Below, one piece after another: positions 29,340 through 40,549 of a stretch of DNA of 64,000 bases. The notes beneath the pieces were generated by a model, which was not told the DNA's origin, ran no database searches, and saw only the letters and a program-made list of their open reading frames with translations. This DNA is from Diplonema papillatum. Its lineage: Eukaryota > Euglenozoa > Diplonemea > Diplonemida > Diplonemidae. The position numbers and the translations under genes were made by a program. Positions within the stretch are counted from its first letter, which is position 1. The number at the start of each line of letters is the position of its first letter. Location: NCBI GenBank assembly GCA_030068145.1, contig JAPJBO010000006.1:372001-436000 (forward strand). The letters are read 5' to 3'.

Positions 29340-30187
29340 CGTAGTATCGGCATCAAAAGCGAGCGGACACAAGGCAGGGCGGACGACTTCCAAGAAGCAG
29401 CAGAGCACACACCACAGTGTATAACCAAAAAAGAATAGGCGCGATGTTTGTTTGTACGTGCCGGGGGAGGATTAGCCTGTTAGTGAGTGATAGTGAGTGA
29501 ATATGATCGGTAGGCTAATCTTCTCCCAAACACGCTGCCAGCGTTCTCTTTCGTGTTTACAATTAATTGTTATTACGAAAAAAGAAGAAGGAAGGAGTAG
29601 CTGGTCTGAGCTCTTCGACAATTTGTTAAGTATGGCAGAAGCCTTTGCATCGAGAACAACCCCCGATCGATGAGATGTTTTTCGTTTGAGAGTCCCAGGG
29701 GTTTGCTGCAAAGGCAAGCGGTCTCGTCTTTCGAAGAGAAGAACATGTACGGAGTGCGAGGCTTGCACTGATAAACGAAATAACGAACGCAAGCAGCATC
29801 ATCAGAATGACGAAAACGATACGGCAAGGCTTCGCGTATACATAGCATCAAGTCTTCTTCCTTCTTTGTTTTCTCCCTTGGCTTCGTTCGAAACCTCTTT
29901 GTTGTTGCCGAAATGTTTGTCAGTACAGCTGTATTAATAAGAAAAAACGGTCCCCAAAAAAGGGGCAGAACATAAAGAAAAGAAGGTGGCTACTGAGAAA
30001 GGCGAGTAGATAAGAACAGTGCACCTGCATGCGCCGAGGGAGCTTAAGAGGGTGCTGGAGGAAGGACGGAGTGGGGGTAGAACAACGGAATGCGCGGAAA
30101 AGTAAACGGCGGGATAGGTGACACGAGTGGGGATGTAGTGAATCTGTTAGAACAGGCTGGGGCTGGGGAAATAATAGGGCGATAGAC
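29340..30187. other. no gene recognised
   Basis: About 29490-29580 shares a TTCTCTTTCGTGTTTACAAT-type segment with 21660-21705. Otherwise only short frames. Confidence 0.4.
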
Positions 30188-30236
30188 AGTCGACGTAGCT
30201 GCTTTGACTCCGAATGGAAGGGAGGAAATATAGAGG
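30188..30236 (+). repeat. short repeat CGACGTAGCTGCTTTGACTC, copy 1
   Basis: About 48 bp shared with 39823-39870. The similarity breaks at a C-run in this copy. Confidence 0.75.
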
Positions 30237-30246
30237 TACCTACCCT

Positions 30247-30315
30247 CCCCCCCCGTGCATAAGATGGATGAATAATTCGGGTTTTGGCGGAATCCATCTT
30301 AAACACGGGGGCACT
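30247..30315. repeat. small hairpin element, CCCCCCGTG ... CACGGGGG
   Basis: A C-run plus GTG and the inverse CACGGGGG enclose an inner inverted pair AGATGGAT / ATCCATCT. It resembles 21085-21163. Confidence 0.5.
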
Positions 30316-30769
30316 GTAGACTACAGTGTAGTCGCCTTACACGGGAGTACCTAACCCCCATATTTAGATGGATTGGCATATTCTCGCCCTTTAGCTGTTG
30401 TCGAGCATTTCCTTCCAAGCTGACGCTTATGTAAAAAAAAGACACGACAAGGTGGACGGAAAACTAACAGACACTGGGGTGGGGGTGGGAAAAGGGGCGA
30501 CAATAAGAGCTTGCCCCCCCAACGGAGTTGGGCCAAATATCGTTTGTCGTCAGAGCACCCGGATCCACCGACCTTCTCCCCCCTTTCAAGTCGCAACTGG
30601 TGCCCTCCTCGCGTATCTTCCTGCAAAGCGGACGCTTATTCATGAAAAGTGGTGGGGGGGGTGGGAAAAAAGAGTACAAAAGACGAAGATAAGGTTGGTG
30701 CACCAGACATCCACGGAACAGCAAGGCGAGGACTTCTTGTGCCGCTTGCCTTCGCTAGAGTTCTTAACG

Positions 30770-31085
30770 TGAAAGTTCGCTTGAAAGTCCAGGGGTTTTG
30801 GAGATCCCGGGTTACTTGCAGCACTAAGAATGTCCTTTATACGCAGCGCATTCTTAAAGGTGGTGGTTTCACGAGGGAAGATACCCGTGTGTACCAATGC
30901 TGTGGTTTCGGCCACTATCCACAACCTTACATACGGTAGACCCTCCTCAGCATTTGAGCCCTTTTGAGTACACGAACCACATGGATTGGGATGCTCTTTC
31001 TTGTAGGTCCTCAGCATGGCGCCGTAGTAGGTGTCTTCCTGGTACCGATTAACCGCCTCTTCTCGGAATTCGCTCGGGGATGATA
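30770..31085 (+). repeat. interspersed repeat family H, copy 1
   Basis: About 300 bp. It begins AAGTTCGCTTGAAAGTCC, then a GGGTTTT and CCGGGTGAC-like block, the block GGTTTCGGCCACTATCCACA with ATACGGTAGRCCCTCCTCAG, and a final GTAGTAGGTG. Longer copies: 49035-49310 and 51250-51450. Start-only copies: 14343, 33273, 35905, 47690, 48165 (inverted) and 50780. Confidence 0.75.
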
Positions 31086-31099
31086 ATAATTTTTTTGCG

Positions 31100-33230
31100 G
31101 GTGAGACCAATTATGTTTTGCCCGAAACGTGCCTCTCGAACGCTGACGGGTTTGTCACGCGCTGCTTCTGCACGGGGCCGGGCAAATTTGTCGTTGGCAG
31201 CTTCTGAGGCGAACGGTCGGCACGTCTTGCCTTAACAGTCTAATTTGCGAAAGTCATTTTATTGGGTATGTTTTCTGCAACACTAGTAGCCTAGGAAAGC
31301 AAATCAGCAGACACAACTGGAGTAAACTGCCATTGTGTGCCTTGTCCCCTGCTACTGGAATCCTGCTCATTTGAAAGCACTGCAAACAGGACGACCTGTT
31401 TCCACCTGACGATGATCTTCTCCCAGAAGATGAGTCTGATGATCTTGGTTGACAGTTAGTCCACTACCAAGGTTGCTGCCAGCTACACAGAGGTGCACCC
31501 AGCAAGACCGAACGGAGCGCCCCAAATGCTGTTGACGGAAAGATTGCCCACGTCGGATTTCGAGTGTCTGTTCCTGCAGGGAGAAAAGACATTGTGTGTG
31601 TGCGCATGTGTGTGTCGGTCTGGGGGTAGTAGTCTTCTTCATTTGGTTGCGGGTGGCACGCATTGCGCCCTTGCTCCGTCCCACTGGGGGCTCCATAGCG
31701 TCCAAGACACTCGGGCCGTGTGGAGACTCTTCAATGAAAACCGACTTCGCGACTCTACTTCGACAACAAGGCCATTGCACAACACTCGGACGCGCGGTCT
31801 GGTGCTACTGTCGACGGAGTGTCGGCGGAGGCTAGGGAAGAAATGTGAAAACGGGTTTTGCCTGGAGGCTTTTCGTGTTATTCTGCAGATGCTTTGAGCT
31901 ATCTTTGTGTCTGGGCACGGGTGTTCTTTGTTGTTTAGACATACCCCCCACGTTGTTTCGTGTGTGAATACGGCACACTTTCCTCCCTTGTGACTTTGAG
32001 CCTGGCGGCGACACTGTCAACGCTATGATGTGCAATGGGCATTTATCATGCAAAAGGTGCTGGTGGTGGCTTCGAGTGAAATCAGGGTGGGTATGCAGGA
32101 GTAAAACTGCGACTGCTTTGACTCTTGTTTTTCAAACCTGCTATCCGTGAGTTTGCACGTTCGATTCAGAGTCACGAGCTCTGATCCCGTTCCGAAGGCC
32201 ATCGCCGTCGTCTTTTTTCCGGCTCTGATGGCCTGCAAGAGTGCGGTACGCATTGGTGACCCAACTACAGCGCAACAATAGCCGTTCTCGTGTTAAAAAG
32301 TCGGGTCTTTTAAGTCTCCGAATGACACGCGAGGCGGGGTGGGGTCCTTTGTGGAGATAGATCACACTGGGCTGGATTAGCAACGGGCAGTGTACTTGGC
32401 GCTCTGACTTTTCTGTTTAGTCGCTTCCGGATGCGCATTCGTGTAACGTATTTTCCGTACGTATTTTTGGCGACAGCTTCTGCTGACACGGGGGAACCTG
32501 TACACCGCGAGAGTAGGAGAAAGTAGGTTGAAGTATGGCTAAAGATAAAGTGGTGACCTGAGGGGGTAATCTCAGGGCCGCCGTTAAGCATTGAGTTCTT
32601 TTGTAAGTACAAGAACCGTTAAGCAGCGGCTGCCGGCTTATCCCGTGACACCTTTTATATGTACGTTATAGAAAGAGTAGCGTTGGCACTCTTACAGGTT
32701 CGTTCCCTTGCACATTGCATGTGTGGCTAAAAATTTAAAACGCAGGCGGACACTCCAACGCTGTCTGTTTAATTCATTCCTTTCTTTTGCGCGGTCGACA
32801 ATATACCTTTTTTATTTCGAATCTCTTCTTCTGCAGCGCACTGCGCACGCAGGGCCGGCACTTGGTTTTGCTTCGGGGTTTCGTTGTTGGGTTGCGTTGT
32901 TGTAAGGGAAAACAAAAGAAGGGTATCGCTGGTTTGCCTCCAGCCGCGTTCTGGTGGAACACGTGCAGGGGCGCCAGGTACTGTGGGGCAAGAGGAGGAA
33001 ATTCGAAGACTACTATGGCAGAATAGTGCGCCGTGCAGGGTGCCCGTTGAGTTCAGGAGGAGCACACAAAGAGAAAAAGGCGCACGCACTTAAAAAGAAC
33101 GGAGGGGAAAAAAAAAGAGAGGGGAAGGGGGTTGATCTCGCACTCAGCAGGGGGGGGTGGAGAGAATAGTTGAGTCGCAGCTAGACCAGCCAGGAAAGAA
33201 AGCGTGTTTTTGTGTTACCGTCGATCTTCG
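31100..33230. other. no gene recognised
   Basis: Two kilobases of short frames on both strands. The minus frame at 31367-31780 is the longest, but no motif supports it. No repeat family was noticed. Confidence 0.4.

Positions 33231-33235
<5 letters not shown>

Positions 33236-33262
<27 letters not shown>
33236..33262 (+). repeat. poly-T tract
   Basis: About 27 T followed by a family H start (GTTTCGCTTGATGATCC). Confidence 0.9.
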
Positions 33263-33544
33263 CAAAGAGAAAGTTTCGCTTGATGATCCGGGGGTTTAAC
33301 GTCTCCCGGGGTGACCATCGAAAGGGTTTCTCGATAATATCGTAAAAGCGACCCTTTATAATGGTACGACTTGGTGCATCTGGATCCTGGCTCTGAGCTC
33401 CGTTCGGGGGTTTTCCGACACCCGCAAACATCGCGAAAACACACGCGCACACCGGCAAGAAAGGTCGGCGCCAACTATTCCCTCCGCAGTATTTTGCATA
33501 CTTTCAAGGGGGATGGGGGAGAAGCAAGGGGGGGGTTGCGGTTA

Positions 33545-34855
33545 TTAAGTCAAGGAGTGTCGGGGGCTGGTGCTCGCCCTGCTGGGCGGTTTCCTCCCGC
33601 CGTTGAGCTTGAGCCGGCGCTCGTACTCGTGGGCGCATTCGGCGTGGACTTCAGCGGTCCCGAAGGCGCCTGTGAGGGTGGTGATCTCGCGGACCATCGG
33701 CTTCGCGCATTCGTCGCATTTGGTTCCGTGTGCACGGGCCCACTTGTCCTTGCACGCCGGGTGAAGCTCCACCATTCGGGTCGATCCCGGCAGGGTGAGC
33801 ATGATCGGAACGTCGTGTCCCTTGATGAAGCGCTGCAAGCAGTGCTCGCACCTGCCGCCCCCGCCAACGCCGACACCAGGGTCAGACCGCCTCCTCTTCT
33901 TCTCGAACGCCTCTTGGCACTTGACGTGCACAGTTGCAATTCCCCACGACCCGGTAATACTCACAGTGGGGTCTGCCGTCGTTTTGCAGCACTCGGCGCA
34001 CTTCACACTGGCTCGCCCCGCCGGCCCCCTCGCAGGGCTCGTCCTCTGTACGGGCTGCCCTACAGGGCGAGACGTCGCCTTCGGCTTCTTCCGAAGCTCC
34101 GCTTCAAACGCGTCGCAGCACCGCTCGTGGACGCTGGCATCGCCGAATCCTCCGCTGATGTTGACCATGTCGTTGACCATCGGCTGCTGGCAGTGATCAC
34201 ACTGCCTCGCATTCAGCTTCGACCACTCGGCTTTGCAACGTTCGTGCAACTCCGCTCGGTCCGTGGATCCGGGGAGGGTGACCGTGACGATATCGTGTGC
34301 CATCAGCTCTCCGCAGTGTCTGCACTGCTTCGCGTTCTCCCGAACGTACGAGTCCTGGCAGTGCTTGTGCAGGTTGGCTGATTTGTTCTCCCCCGGGAGG
34401 GTCAACTCCACCGTGGTGTCGCTGACGATGAACTTTTTGAAGCAGTAGTCGCAGCTCATCGACGTGAGCTTGTTCGCTGGTATCGGCTTCGGGCTCTCCA
34501 TCCTCGGGGTGGGTGAAGTGGAGACGCGAGGCGGCGTGGTGGCCCGGGCCGTCGGCGACTTGCGGCCGGGCAGGGACGGGGGAGGGGGCGTAGTGCCGGC
34601 CCGCGGCGCCTCGCGCTCCTTGTCCCTCTTGAGCTTGACCATCTTCACCCGCTGCACCTCCTCGACCTTCGCCCAGAGGTCTTTCCTGTCCTTCAGCGCG
34701 TCGATCCCGAGCTCTTCTTTGAGGTCCGTCTTCGTCAGGCTCATCAGCGTCGAGCCGTCGACCTTATTTTTCGACATCACGCCCTGCAGGTGCGACAGCC
34801 CGCTCTCGCCCAACCAGCAGCACACATCGTCGACCGACCATTTGCTGACTTGCAT
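33545..34855 (-). CDS. SAM domain plus six half-LIM-like zinc fingers
   Basis: 436 residues from the ATG at 34853-34855, which directly precedes the SAM domain (MQVSKWSVDDVCCWLGESGL, residues 1-65). The upstream in-frame ATG at 35035 precedes non-conserved sequence. A charged linker with Pro/Ser follows, then six fingers of the form CxxC, 20-26 residues, HxxC, at about residues 135, 178, 219, 286, 336 and 380 (for example CRHC ... ELHERC). This is the spacing of the first zinc site of a LIM domain; the second site is absent. Each finger contains a TLPG or G-x-x-G strand turn. SAM domains oligomerise or bind RNA or proteins; repeated half-LIM fingers suggest a scaffold. I know no named protein with this architecture. 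No intron seen. Just upstream lie two partial copies of its 5' end. Confidence 0.8.
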   Translation of the reverse strand: MQVSKWSVDDVCCWLGESGLSHLQGVMSKNKVDGSTLMSLTKTDLKEELGIDALKDRKDLWAKVEEVQRVKMVKLKRDKEREAPRAGTTPPPPSLPGRKSPTARATTPPRVSTSPTPRMESPKPIPANKLTSMSCDYCFKKFIVSDTTVELTLPGENKSANLHKHCQDSYVRENAKQCRHCGELMAHDIVTVTLPGSTDRAELHERCKAEWSKLNARQCDHCQQPMVNDMVNISGGFGDASVHERCCDAFEAELRKKPKATSRPVGQPVQRTSPARGPAGRASVKCAECCKTTADPTVSITGSWGIATVHVKCQEAFEKKRRRSDPGVGVGGGGRCEHCLQRFIKGHDVPIMLTLPGSTRMVELHPACKDKWARAHGTKCDECAKPMVREITTLTGAFGTAEVHAECAHEYERRLKLNGGRKPPSRASTSPRHSLT

Positions 34856-35061
34856 TTTCTTGCCCGCTGCTTCTACGGTTCTTCTGTGGCGATTTCTCTC
34901 TTTAGAGTGAAAGCTTGCTTGAAACTCCTTTTTGGGTGTGAAGGTGTGCGTGTGCTTCTTTCCTTGCTTGGGTGAGTGTGTGTCTGTTGCATTTCGTATT
35001 TCTAGTTGGTTTAAGGGAGGGATGTACAAAGGCAAGTGTCAGTTGTCGTCTTCTGGCATTG

Positions 35062-35483
35062 GAGGATCTTACCCTCGGCTCCTTGTCCCTCTTGAGCTTG
35101 ACCATCTTCACCCGCTGCGCCTCCTCAACCTTCGCCCAGAGCTCTTTCTTTCCTGTCCTTCAGCGCGTCGATCCCGAGCTCTTCTTTGAGGTCCGTCTTC
35201 GTCAGGCTCATCAGCGTCGAGCCGTCGACCTTATTTTTCGACATCACGCCCTGCAGGTGCGACAGCCCGCTCTCGCCCAACCAGCAGCACGCATCGTCGA
35301 CCGACCATTTGCTGACTTGCATTTTCTTGCCCGCTGCTTCTACGGTTCTTCTGTGGCGATTTCTCTCTTTAGAGTGAAAGCTTGCTTGAAACTCCTTTTT
35401 GGGTGTGAAGGTGTGCGTGTGCTTCTTTCCTTGCTTGGGTGAGTGTGTGTCTGTTGCATTTCGTATTTCTACTGGTTTCACGG
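35062..35483 (-). pseudogene. duplicated 5' end of the SAM gene, copy 1
   Basis: About 420 bp match the 5' flank, start codon and SAM domain of the gene at 33545-34855. The copied ATG is at 35320-35322, and the SAM domain is intact for about 59 codons. A few inserted bases then shift the frame, and it stops at 35125. If transcribed it would give a SAM-only peptide of 65 residues. Confidence 0.8.
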
Positions 35484-35499
35484 GGATCTACGAAGGCAA

Positions 35500-35656
35500 G
35501 TGTCAGTTGTCGTCTTCTGGCATTGGAGGATCTCACCCTCGGCGCCTCGCGCTCCTTGTCCCTCTTGAGCTAGACCATCTTTACCCGCTGCGCCTCCTCA
35601 ACCTTCGCCCAGAGGTCTTTCTTTCCTGTCCTTCAGCGCGTCGATCCCGAGCTCTT
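35500..35656 (-). pseudogene. duplicated 5' segment of the SAM gene, copy 2
   Basis: It contains the part encoding the end of the SAM domain and the basic linker, including the GCGCCTCGCGCTCC stretch absent from copy 1, and is truncated within the SAM domain. Confidence 0.75.
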
Positions 35657-35838
35657 TCAGATCTGATACATTGCGATGTCATGTCGAAGCCGGGCGCAGA
35701 ACACAGCGTCAGTTGTCATTTCCGCTGAGGGCCAGCTCCGACTGCTGAATGGGTTGGACATGGTTTGCTGCTGCCGCGCCCGAATCGTTTGAATGGAAAT
35801 ACTGCTCTGCTTTACTCCATCCGCGGGGTGTAAAGCCA

Positions 35839-36498
35839 CCCCCCTCGTACTATTTAGGCAGTCGTACTATTTAGGCAAATAGTACGAGTGTTGTTTTTTA
35901 GTAGAGTTAAAGTTCGCTTGAAATTCCGGGGTTTTAGGGTCTCCGTGTGACCGTTCACGAATGGGTTCTCTTAGAGAGAGAACTTTTTAAAGGTTTTAAG
36001 TGGCGCCCCGTTTAAGATTAAGTTCCGGCGGGGCTGAAGAGCCTGTGGGCTGGCCTACGGCACTTGAGCCTTGTGGATCTGCGGTTGTCTGCACCGCATT
36101 GGCATCGAGGTCGATTGACCGCTGGTTGGTTGGTAGTTAAATAGTGGTTGAATAGTGGCTAAATAGTACGAGTCACCTTGAAAACATTGGGGGGGGGGGT
36201 GTACTTTAACTTTTTCAGAAGATATCCGATGTTTACCACCTAACCGAGGGGATTGTAAGAACGTGCTTGGAATGGGTATGTGCTCAACACCGCACTGGTC
36301 CCGTCTGCGCCGTGTTTCGGTCCTATAAGCCACGGACACATAAGGCGGACCATCATCAGCGCGGAACCTGAGTGACTGCAGACAGGACTGCGGTGTGAGT
36401 CTGGTTTGTCAGGCTGTTTGTAGCTTGTCACAGCCAGGACCACCCGTGCTACTCTCTACTACTACTAAATAGTGGCTAAATAGTATGAGGGGGGGGGG
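35839..36498. mobile_element. TIR element with CCCCCCTCGTACTATTTAG ends
   Basis: The left end is a C-run followed by TCGTACTATTTAGGCA. The right end, inverted, is a C-run followed by TCATACTATTTAGCC. CTAAATAGTG-type subterminal motifs repeat at 36138-36168 and 36470-36485. The interior holds a family H start (35905) and repeat R1 (36246-36405), so elements are nested. No transposase. Confidence 0.6.
36246..36405 (+). repeat. interspersed repeat R1, copy 2
   Basis: Nearly identical to 1284-1443. This copy continues into TGTCAGGCTG where copy 1 meets a G-run. Confidence 0.85.
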
Positions 36499-36499
36499 C

Positions 36500-37239
36500 C
36501 TTTAAGACGACAGGTACGTGAGCCGGTTTACTCCTACTTGCCAGTCAAGTCATACCTTTTTTGAAGTGTGAACCTCACTATCTGACACCTACATCCTAGC
36601 ACCTGTGGATGGGGCGCTTCCGAGATCCAATTGATCGTGCCTGTTTGAGCCATCCCCACAAAAGAAGAGCAGCACTGGGGGGAAAACGCAAAATCCTTGC
36701 CGCAAGTTGAGAAGACAAGAAAGAACAGACGTGCGTCTTGAAGAGGATGCCGCGTGGGAGAACGAAAAGGCCCCCACCTCTTGCAATGCAGCGAAACCAA
36801 AAGAAACAAAACCCCTCTAGGCCGGCGGTTGTTTTGTGGGGCTTGTTTGCGTAGTCGACGACTGACCAGACCAGAGTTGGGGGGTGTGTGCATTTGTTTT
36901 GTGTTTTGTCTGCCGACTTTCTGAACCTTTCTTTACCTCTCTCTCTCTCTCCCTCCCAGGTAGGGGCAGAAGGTGGATCGATCGTGCTGGAGCCACTTTC
37001 AGAATGCGTCTGGCAGGTTGGCAGCGATACCTCCCCTGCTCAGGAGCTCCGGGTGTAAAGGCTGAGCACTCTTTGAAGTTTTGGCGGGGCCGGTTACTTC
37101 ACCACCAAAGCTTACCAGGACTCCAAGGTAAGGCGTCCCTACCTTAGAGCTTGGCCCCTCTTGCGTGCGCAAGCGCGAAGAGACGCGCGGGGTTGCTGAA
37201 ACCTTGTTTTACAACTCTTCGTTTCTTTTTTTATATATG
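36500..37239. other. no gene recognised
   Basis: Short frames only. The stretch CTCTCTCTCTCTCCCTCCCAGG at about 36940-36961 would make a good splice acceptor on the plus strand, but no coding exon can be supported after it. Confidence 0.35.
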
Positions 37240-37412
37240 CGCCTGCTTTGAAGGAAATACTTGAAGAGGCTGCCAGCTGCAAAAGATCAAAGGAGGTAAA
37301 TGTGCTGTAGCCCACACGAAACACAGGTGGATCTGGGTTCAGTGGCGGGCGTAAGCGTTCACCCACTTTGTAGTTGTCTCCTTCGGAGTAAGCGCAAGGC
37401 AGCCCCTCGAAT
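37240..37412 (+). repeat. interspersed repeat family B
   Basis: Copy of the family described at 14385-14595. Confidence 0.8.
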
Positions 37413-37739
37413 ATTTTTTCGTTGCAGCCAATATGCTGTCACTCTTGCAGCGTCGCTTTGCGCCTTTTTCGTGACGGTATTCGGGGGGCGTTTCTTTCTC
37501 CACTTGCGACCGCGGTGCCAAAAAGTAGTCCTCCAAAAAGCACTCCTTTCTCCATGCCGCGCAAGGTCGTGCTCTGTCCGTTTGCAGCATCGGAATATTT
37601 TGGGTACGTGAGCCACGTACGGTTCATTGGCGCGCTTGGCACTTCGTTCAGCTACGGTCGCCGGTAGCACCGTCCTTTGTGCATTGCTTTGGCTTCTGGA
37701 TACAGGACACTTTTTGTGCCGTTCACGGCTGCACTCTCG

Positions 37740-38095
37740 TTTCTCACCGATTGAAGCGCTCCAACCAAGGTTGGGCGTGTTGGTGTTGTCGGTTGGAGGC
37801 CCTTGAGGTACAAGCAGGATCCCGGTGGCACCGTCCTTTTGCGAGTTTATTTTGGCTTTCGTTGATTCAGAACACTTGCGGTTGCACTTGCTAGCTCGCC
37901 GAGTGAAGCGCTCCAACCAAGGTTGGGCGTGTTGGTGTTGTCGGTTGGAGGCCCTTGAGGTACAAGCAGGATCCCGGTGGCACCGTCCTTTTGCGAGTTT
38001 ATTTTGGCTTTCGTTGATTCAGAACACTTGTGCTGCGGTCACGGTTGCACTTGCTAGCTCGCCGAGTGAAGCGCCCCAACCAAAGTTGGGCGTGT
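37740..38095 (+). repeat. tandem repeat, about 155-bp units, 2.3 copies
   Basis: Units start at GAAGCGCTCCAACCAAGG (37754, 37916 and 38069) and include GGATCCCGGTGGCACCG. The first two are almost identical; the third is partial. Confidence 0.9.
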
Positions 38096-38207
38096 TGTTG
38101 GTCTTGGTTGGACTCTTGCTAATCCTGAGACGCGAAAATCCCGGTGACATGGATGGGTACACTTTCCGTAACTATCCTAAAGCCGATTCACCCCACCTGA
38201 TCGAATG

Positions 38208-38490
38208 TCGAGCGTTGTAGAACGTAGTCGAGTGTAATAGTTTGGGTTAGGATGCAAAGAATCGGTGATAATCTGCATCGCCGGCGTCGCGGTTATCTCT
38301 GCACGCGATGTGTCATGATGTCGCCTCTTCAGCTCGGCTTCGACTGCTCGTCGAGCTTCATCGGTTGCGTGTCAATATCTGCTTCTGTGTGGCGCTTGGG
38401 CGATGGCCGTGTTGTTCTCTGTAGCCGTCTGCCCGCTCAGTTTCTTCGGCTCCCTTTACGCCGTTTGGATTCCGGCTTCGTTGCGTAGTT
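38208..38490 (-). mobile_element. LINE 3'-end fragment, inverted, diverged copy
   Basis: On the minus strand it matches the last 280 or so bases of the LINE at 8.3-11.9 kb, ending in a GATTCTTTGCATCCTAACCC block and a GATTACACTC-like tail. It is more diverged than the copies at 6.6 and 11.9 kb and is therefore older. Confidence 0.8.
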
Positions 38491-38544
38491 TTGTAGAGTC
38501 GCTAGAGCGTTGAAAATTGAGCGTAATCAAGCGAAAAGTCGAGC

Positions 38545-38670
38545 ATGATCGAGTGGAATCGTTTTGGGCTAGAAAGCAAACAATCTGTTGCAATAGTCTG
38601 CGTCTGCTCACTTTCGTGACTACCTCTTGGAGCGCACCAGTGTAATCGTCGCGTAATCGTTTCAGGTTGG
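38545..38670 (-). mobile_element. older LINE tail remnant
   Basis: A further diverged copy of the last 100 or so bases of the same LINE, next to 38208-38490 and flanked by TAATCG-type repeats. Confidence 0.6.
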
Positions 38671-38941
38671 TGTGAGTTTTATCGAAGTAACTCCAAGGAA
38701 GCCATTATTTAGACCAGCCACAGTCAACGCCGCGTGGGTGCGGGCTTTTGATAGAATCACGATGTTTCTCTGCGCGTAACCTGGAAGCACCCAGAAGGTG
38801 TCGGTGGTACGAAGGTGCAGTTACCCGCATCCAACCGGCAATCAGCTCGTATCGGGGAAGTGCCGCTACGTGGACAAGGTGTCCTGCTGCCCCTGATGTT
38901 ACTTTGATCACCTCATGACCGCGTATTCGAGCTCAGGTCGT

Positions 38942-38972
38942 TTTCAGGGGGGGGTGGTGAATTGGCTCACCT
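38942..38972 (+). repeat. GGTGAATTGGCTCA motif with G-run
   Basis: Third copy of the motif. The bases before it (CGAGCTCAGGTCG) also match those beside the 6519-6543 copy. Confidence 0.6.
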
Positions 38973-39189
38973 CCGCGTCAAAACCCGAGCCAGATAAGTT
39001 GACGAGTGTGCCGAGCATAATGGTTTTGCGTTTTGTTTTCGTGTTCAGGTTTCTGGCGATCAGGCGATTTTCCAGCTGGGATTTCGGATCATCAATTCGG
39101 ATACCATTTCCCCCAGCCACGTCACTATCCCAGGTGCTATACAGGAATTCAGCCTCCTCCCCTTCGCCGATACCATTCTTTTTTTTTTT

Positions 39190-39362
39190 GTATAAGCACC
39201 TGCTTTGTAGGAAATACTTGAGGAGGCTGCCAGCTGCAAAAGATCAAAGGAGGTAAATGTGCTGTAGCCCACACGAAACACAGGTAAATCTGGGTTCAGT
39301 GGCGGGTGTAAGCGTTCAACAAACCTTCGAAGTAAGCACAAGGCAGCCCCTCGAGTATTTCC
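39190..39362 (+). repeat. interspersed repeat family B
   Basis: Copy of the family described at 14385-14595, with both inverted ends visible (GGAAATACTTGAGGAGG and CCCCTCGAGTATTTCC). It lacks the internal C-rich block of the 40.3-kb copy. Confidence 0.85.
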
Positions 39363-39822
39363 TGTCCTGCGGTCGCCCCAACATAACTAGCTACCGACGG
39401 ACTAGCCCACGTACGGCCGGCTTCTTTCGGGATATCTACGGTGTCTCCAAACGAGGATCCGCAAGCCGAAGCTGGAAACGGATAAGCTACGGATCTGAAG
39501 ACCGCTAACCCCACAAAGGAGCAGCTGCCGTCTTCCCATCATCGGATAAGCAAAGCGACAACAAGAGTAGTGATATTTCATCGTTGCGGCCTCCCTATTC
39601 TACACCTCTGTCGTGTCACTGCACAAAGTCAGACTGGAGTCAAGCTCAGTCCCCTTGACGGCTGTTTTGCCAGATCGTAGTTCTGGATATTGCATAGGCT
39701 CCGTTTCCGGTGGTTGTTTTCTTTTTTTCTACTTTTTCTTGGGGCAGCAGCTGCATCCGGCCGGGACGGATCTGGCAGGTCAGCGACACCTCCTTTGAGC
39801 GCAAGTGCTCCACAGAAATACT

Positions 39823-39870
39823 CGACGTAGCTGCTTTGACTCCGAATAGAAGGAAGGATATATAGAGGTA
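39823..39870 (+). repeat. short repeat CGACGTAGCTGCTTTGACTC, copy 2
   Basis: Matches 30188-30236. Confidence 0.75.
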
Positions 39871-40332
39871 GAGGAGCAAATACAATACAAACACAATCTG
39901 ATTTGATCTTCGCTTACACCACCGTGTGTTGTTTTCTCACTCAGGACTTTGACCTGTTGTGTTTGTGTGTTTTGTCGTGTAGGGGTAGACCCGCATGACC
40001 TCACGTCCGTTCAACACGTTGTTCGGTAGATACCGCACTTGGGATCCCTTCGGTTCTTTGTGTGTCTGGCAGCATCGTCGGGCATTTCCTTCCGAGCTGG
40101 CGCTTGTGTAAAGACACCGCCTCGCCCCGGAGCGCCCTTTTATTCTCTTTCTTTGACGCCAACGTTAACGGCCAACAAGCGGCGGCGACGCATTGCAAGG
40201 TTGGTCCGATGAAAAATTCACCTCCCGCCACCGTGTTGGATTCCACGCCCCCATTGAATTGCACGTGCAACTTCTACTCTTTTCCGACGACAGCTGCGGG
40301 TCGGACCTGTTTCGCTTTCTTTTTTGTATACG

Positions 40333-40541
40333 CACCTGCTTTGTAGGAAATACTTGAGGAGACTGCCAGCTGCAAAAGATCAAAGGAGGTAAATGTGCTG
40401 TAGCCCACACGAAACACAGGTGAATCTGGGTTCAGTGGCGGGCGTAAGCGCTCAACAAAAAAAGACCCACTGTAGTTGTATTGTTTCTCCCCCTCTAGCC
40501 TCCTTCGAAGTAAGCACAAGGCAGCCCCTCGAGTATTTCTC
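40333..40541 (+). repeat. interspersed repeat family B, full-length copy
   Basis: The longest plus-strand copy, including the GACCCACTGTAGTTG and CTCCCCCTCTAGCC segments between the inverted ends. Confidence 0.85.
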
Positions 40542-40549
40542 CGTGCTGT

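Noticed and set aside
34856..35035. Upstream in-frame ATG of the SAM gene (35035)
   Set aside because: The added 60 residues are low-complexity, and the copies of the 5' end diverge there. The ATG directly before the SAM domain is the better start.
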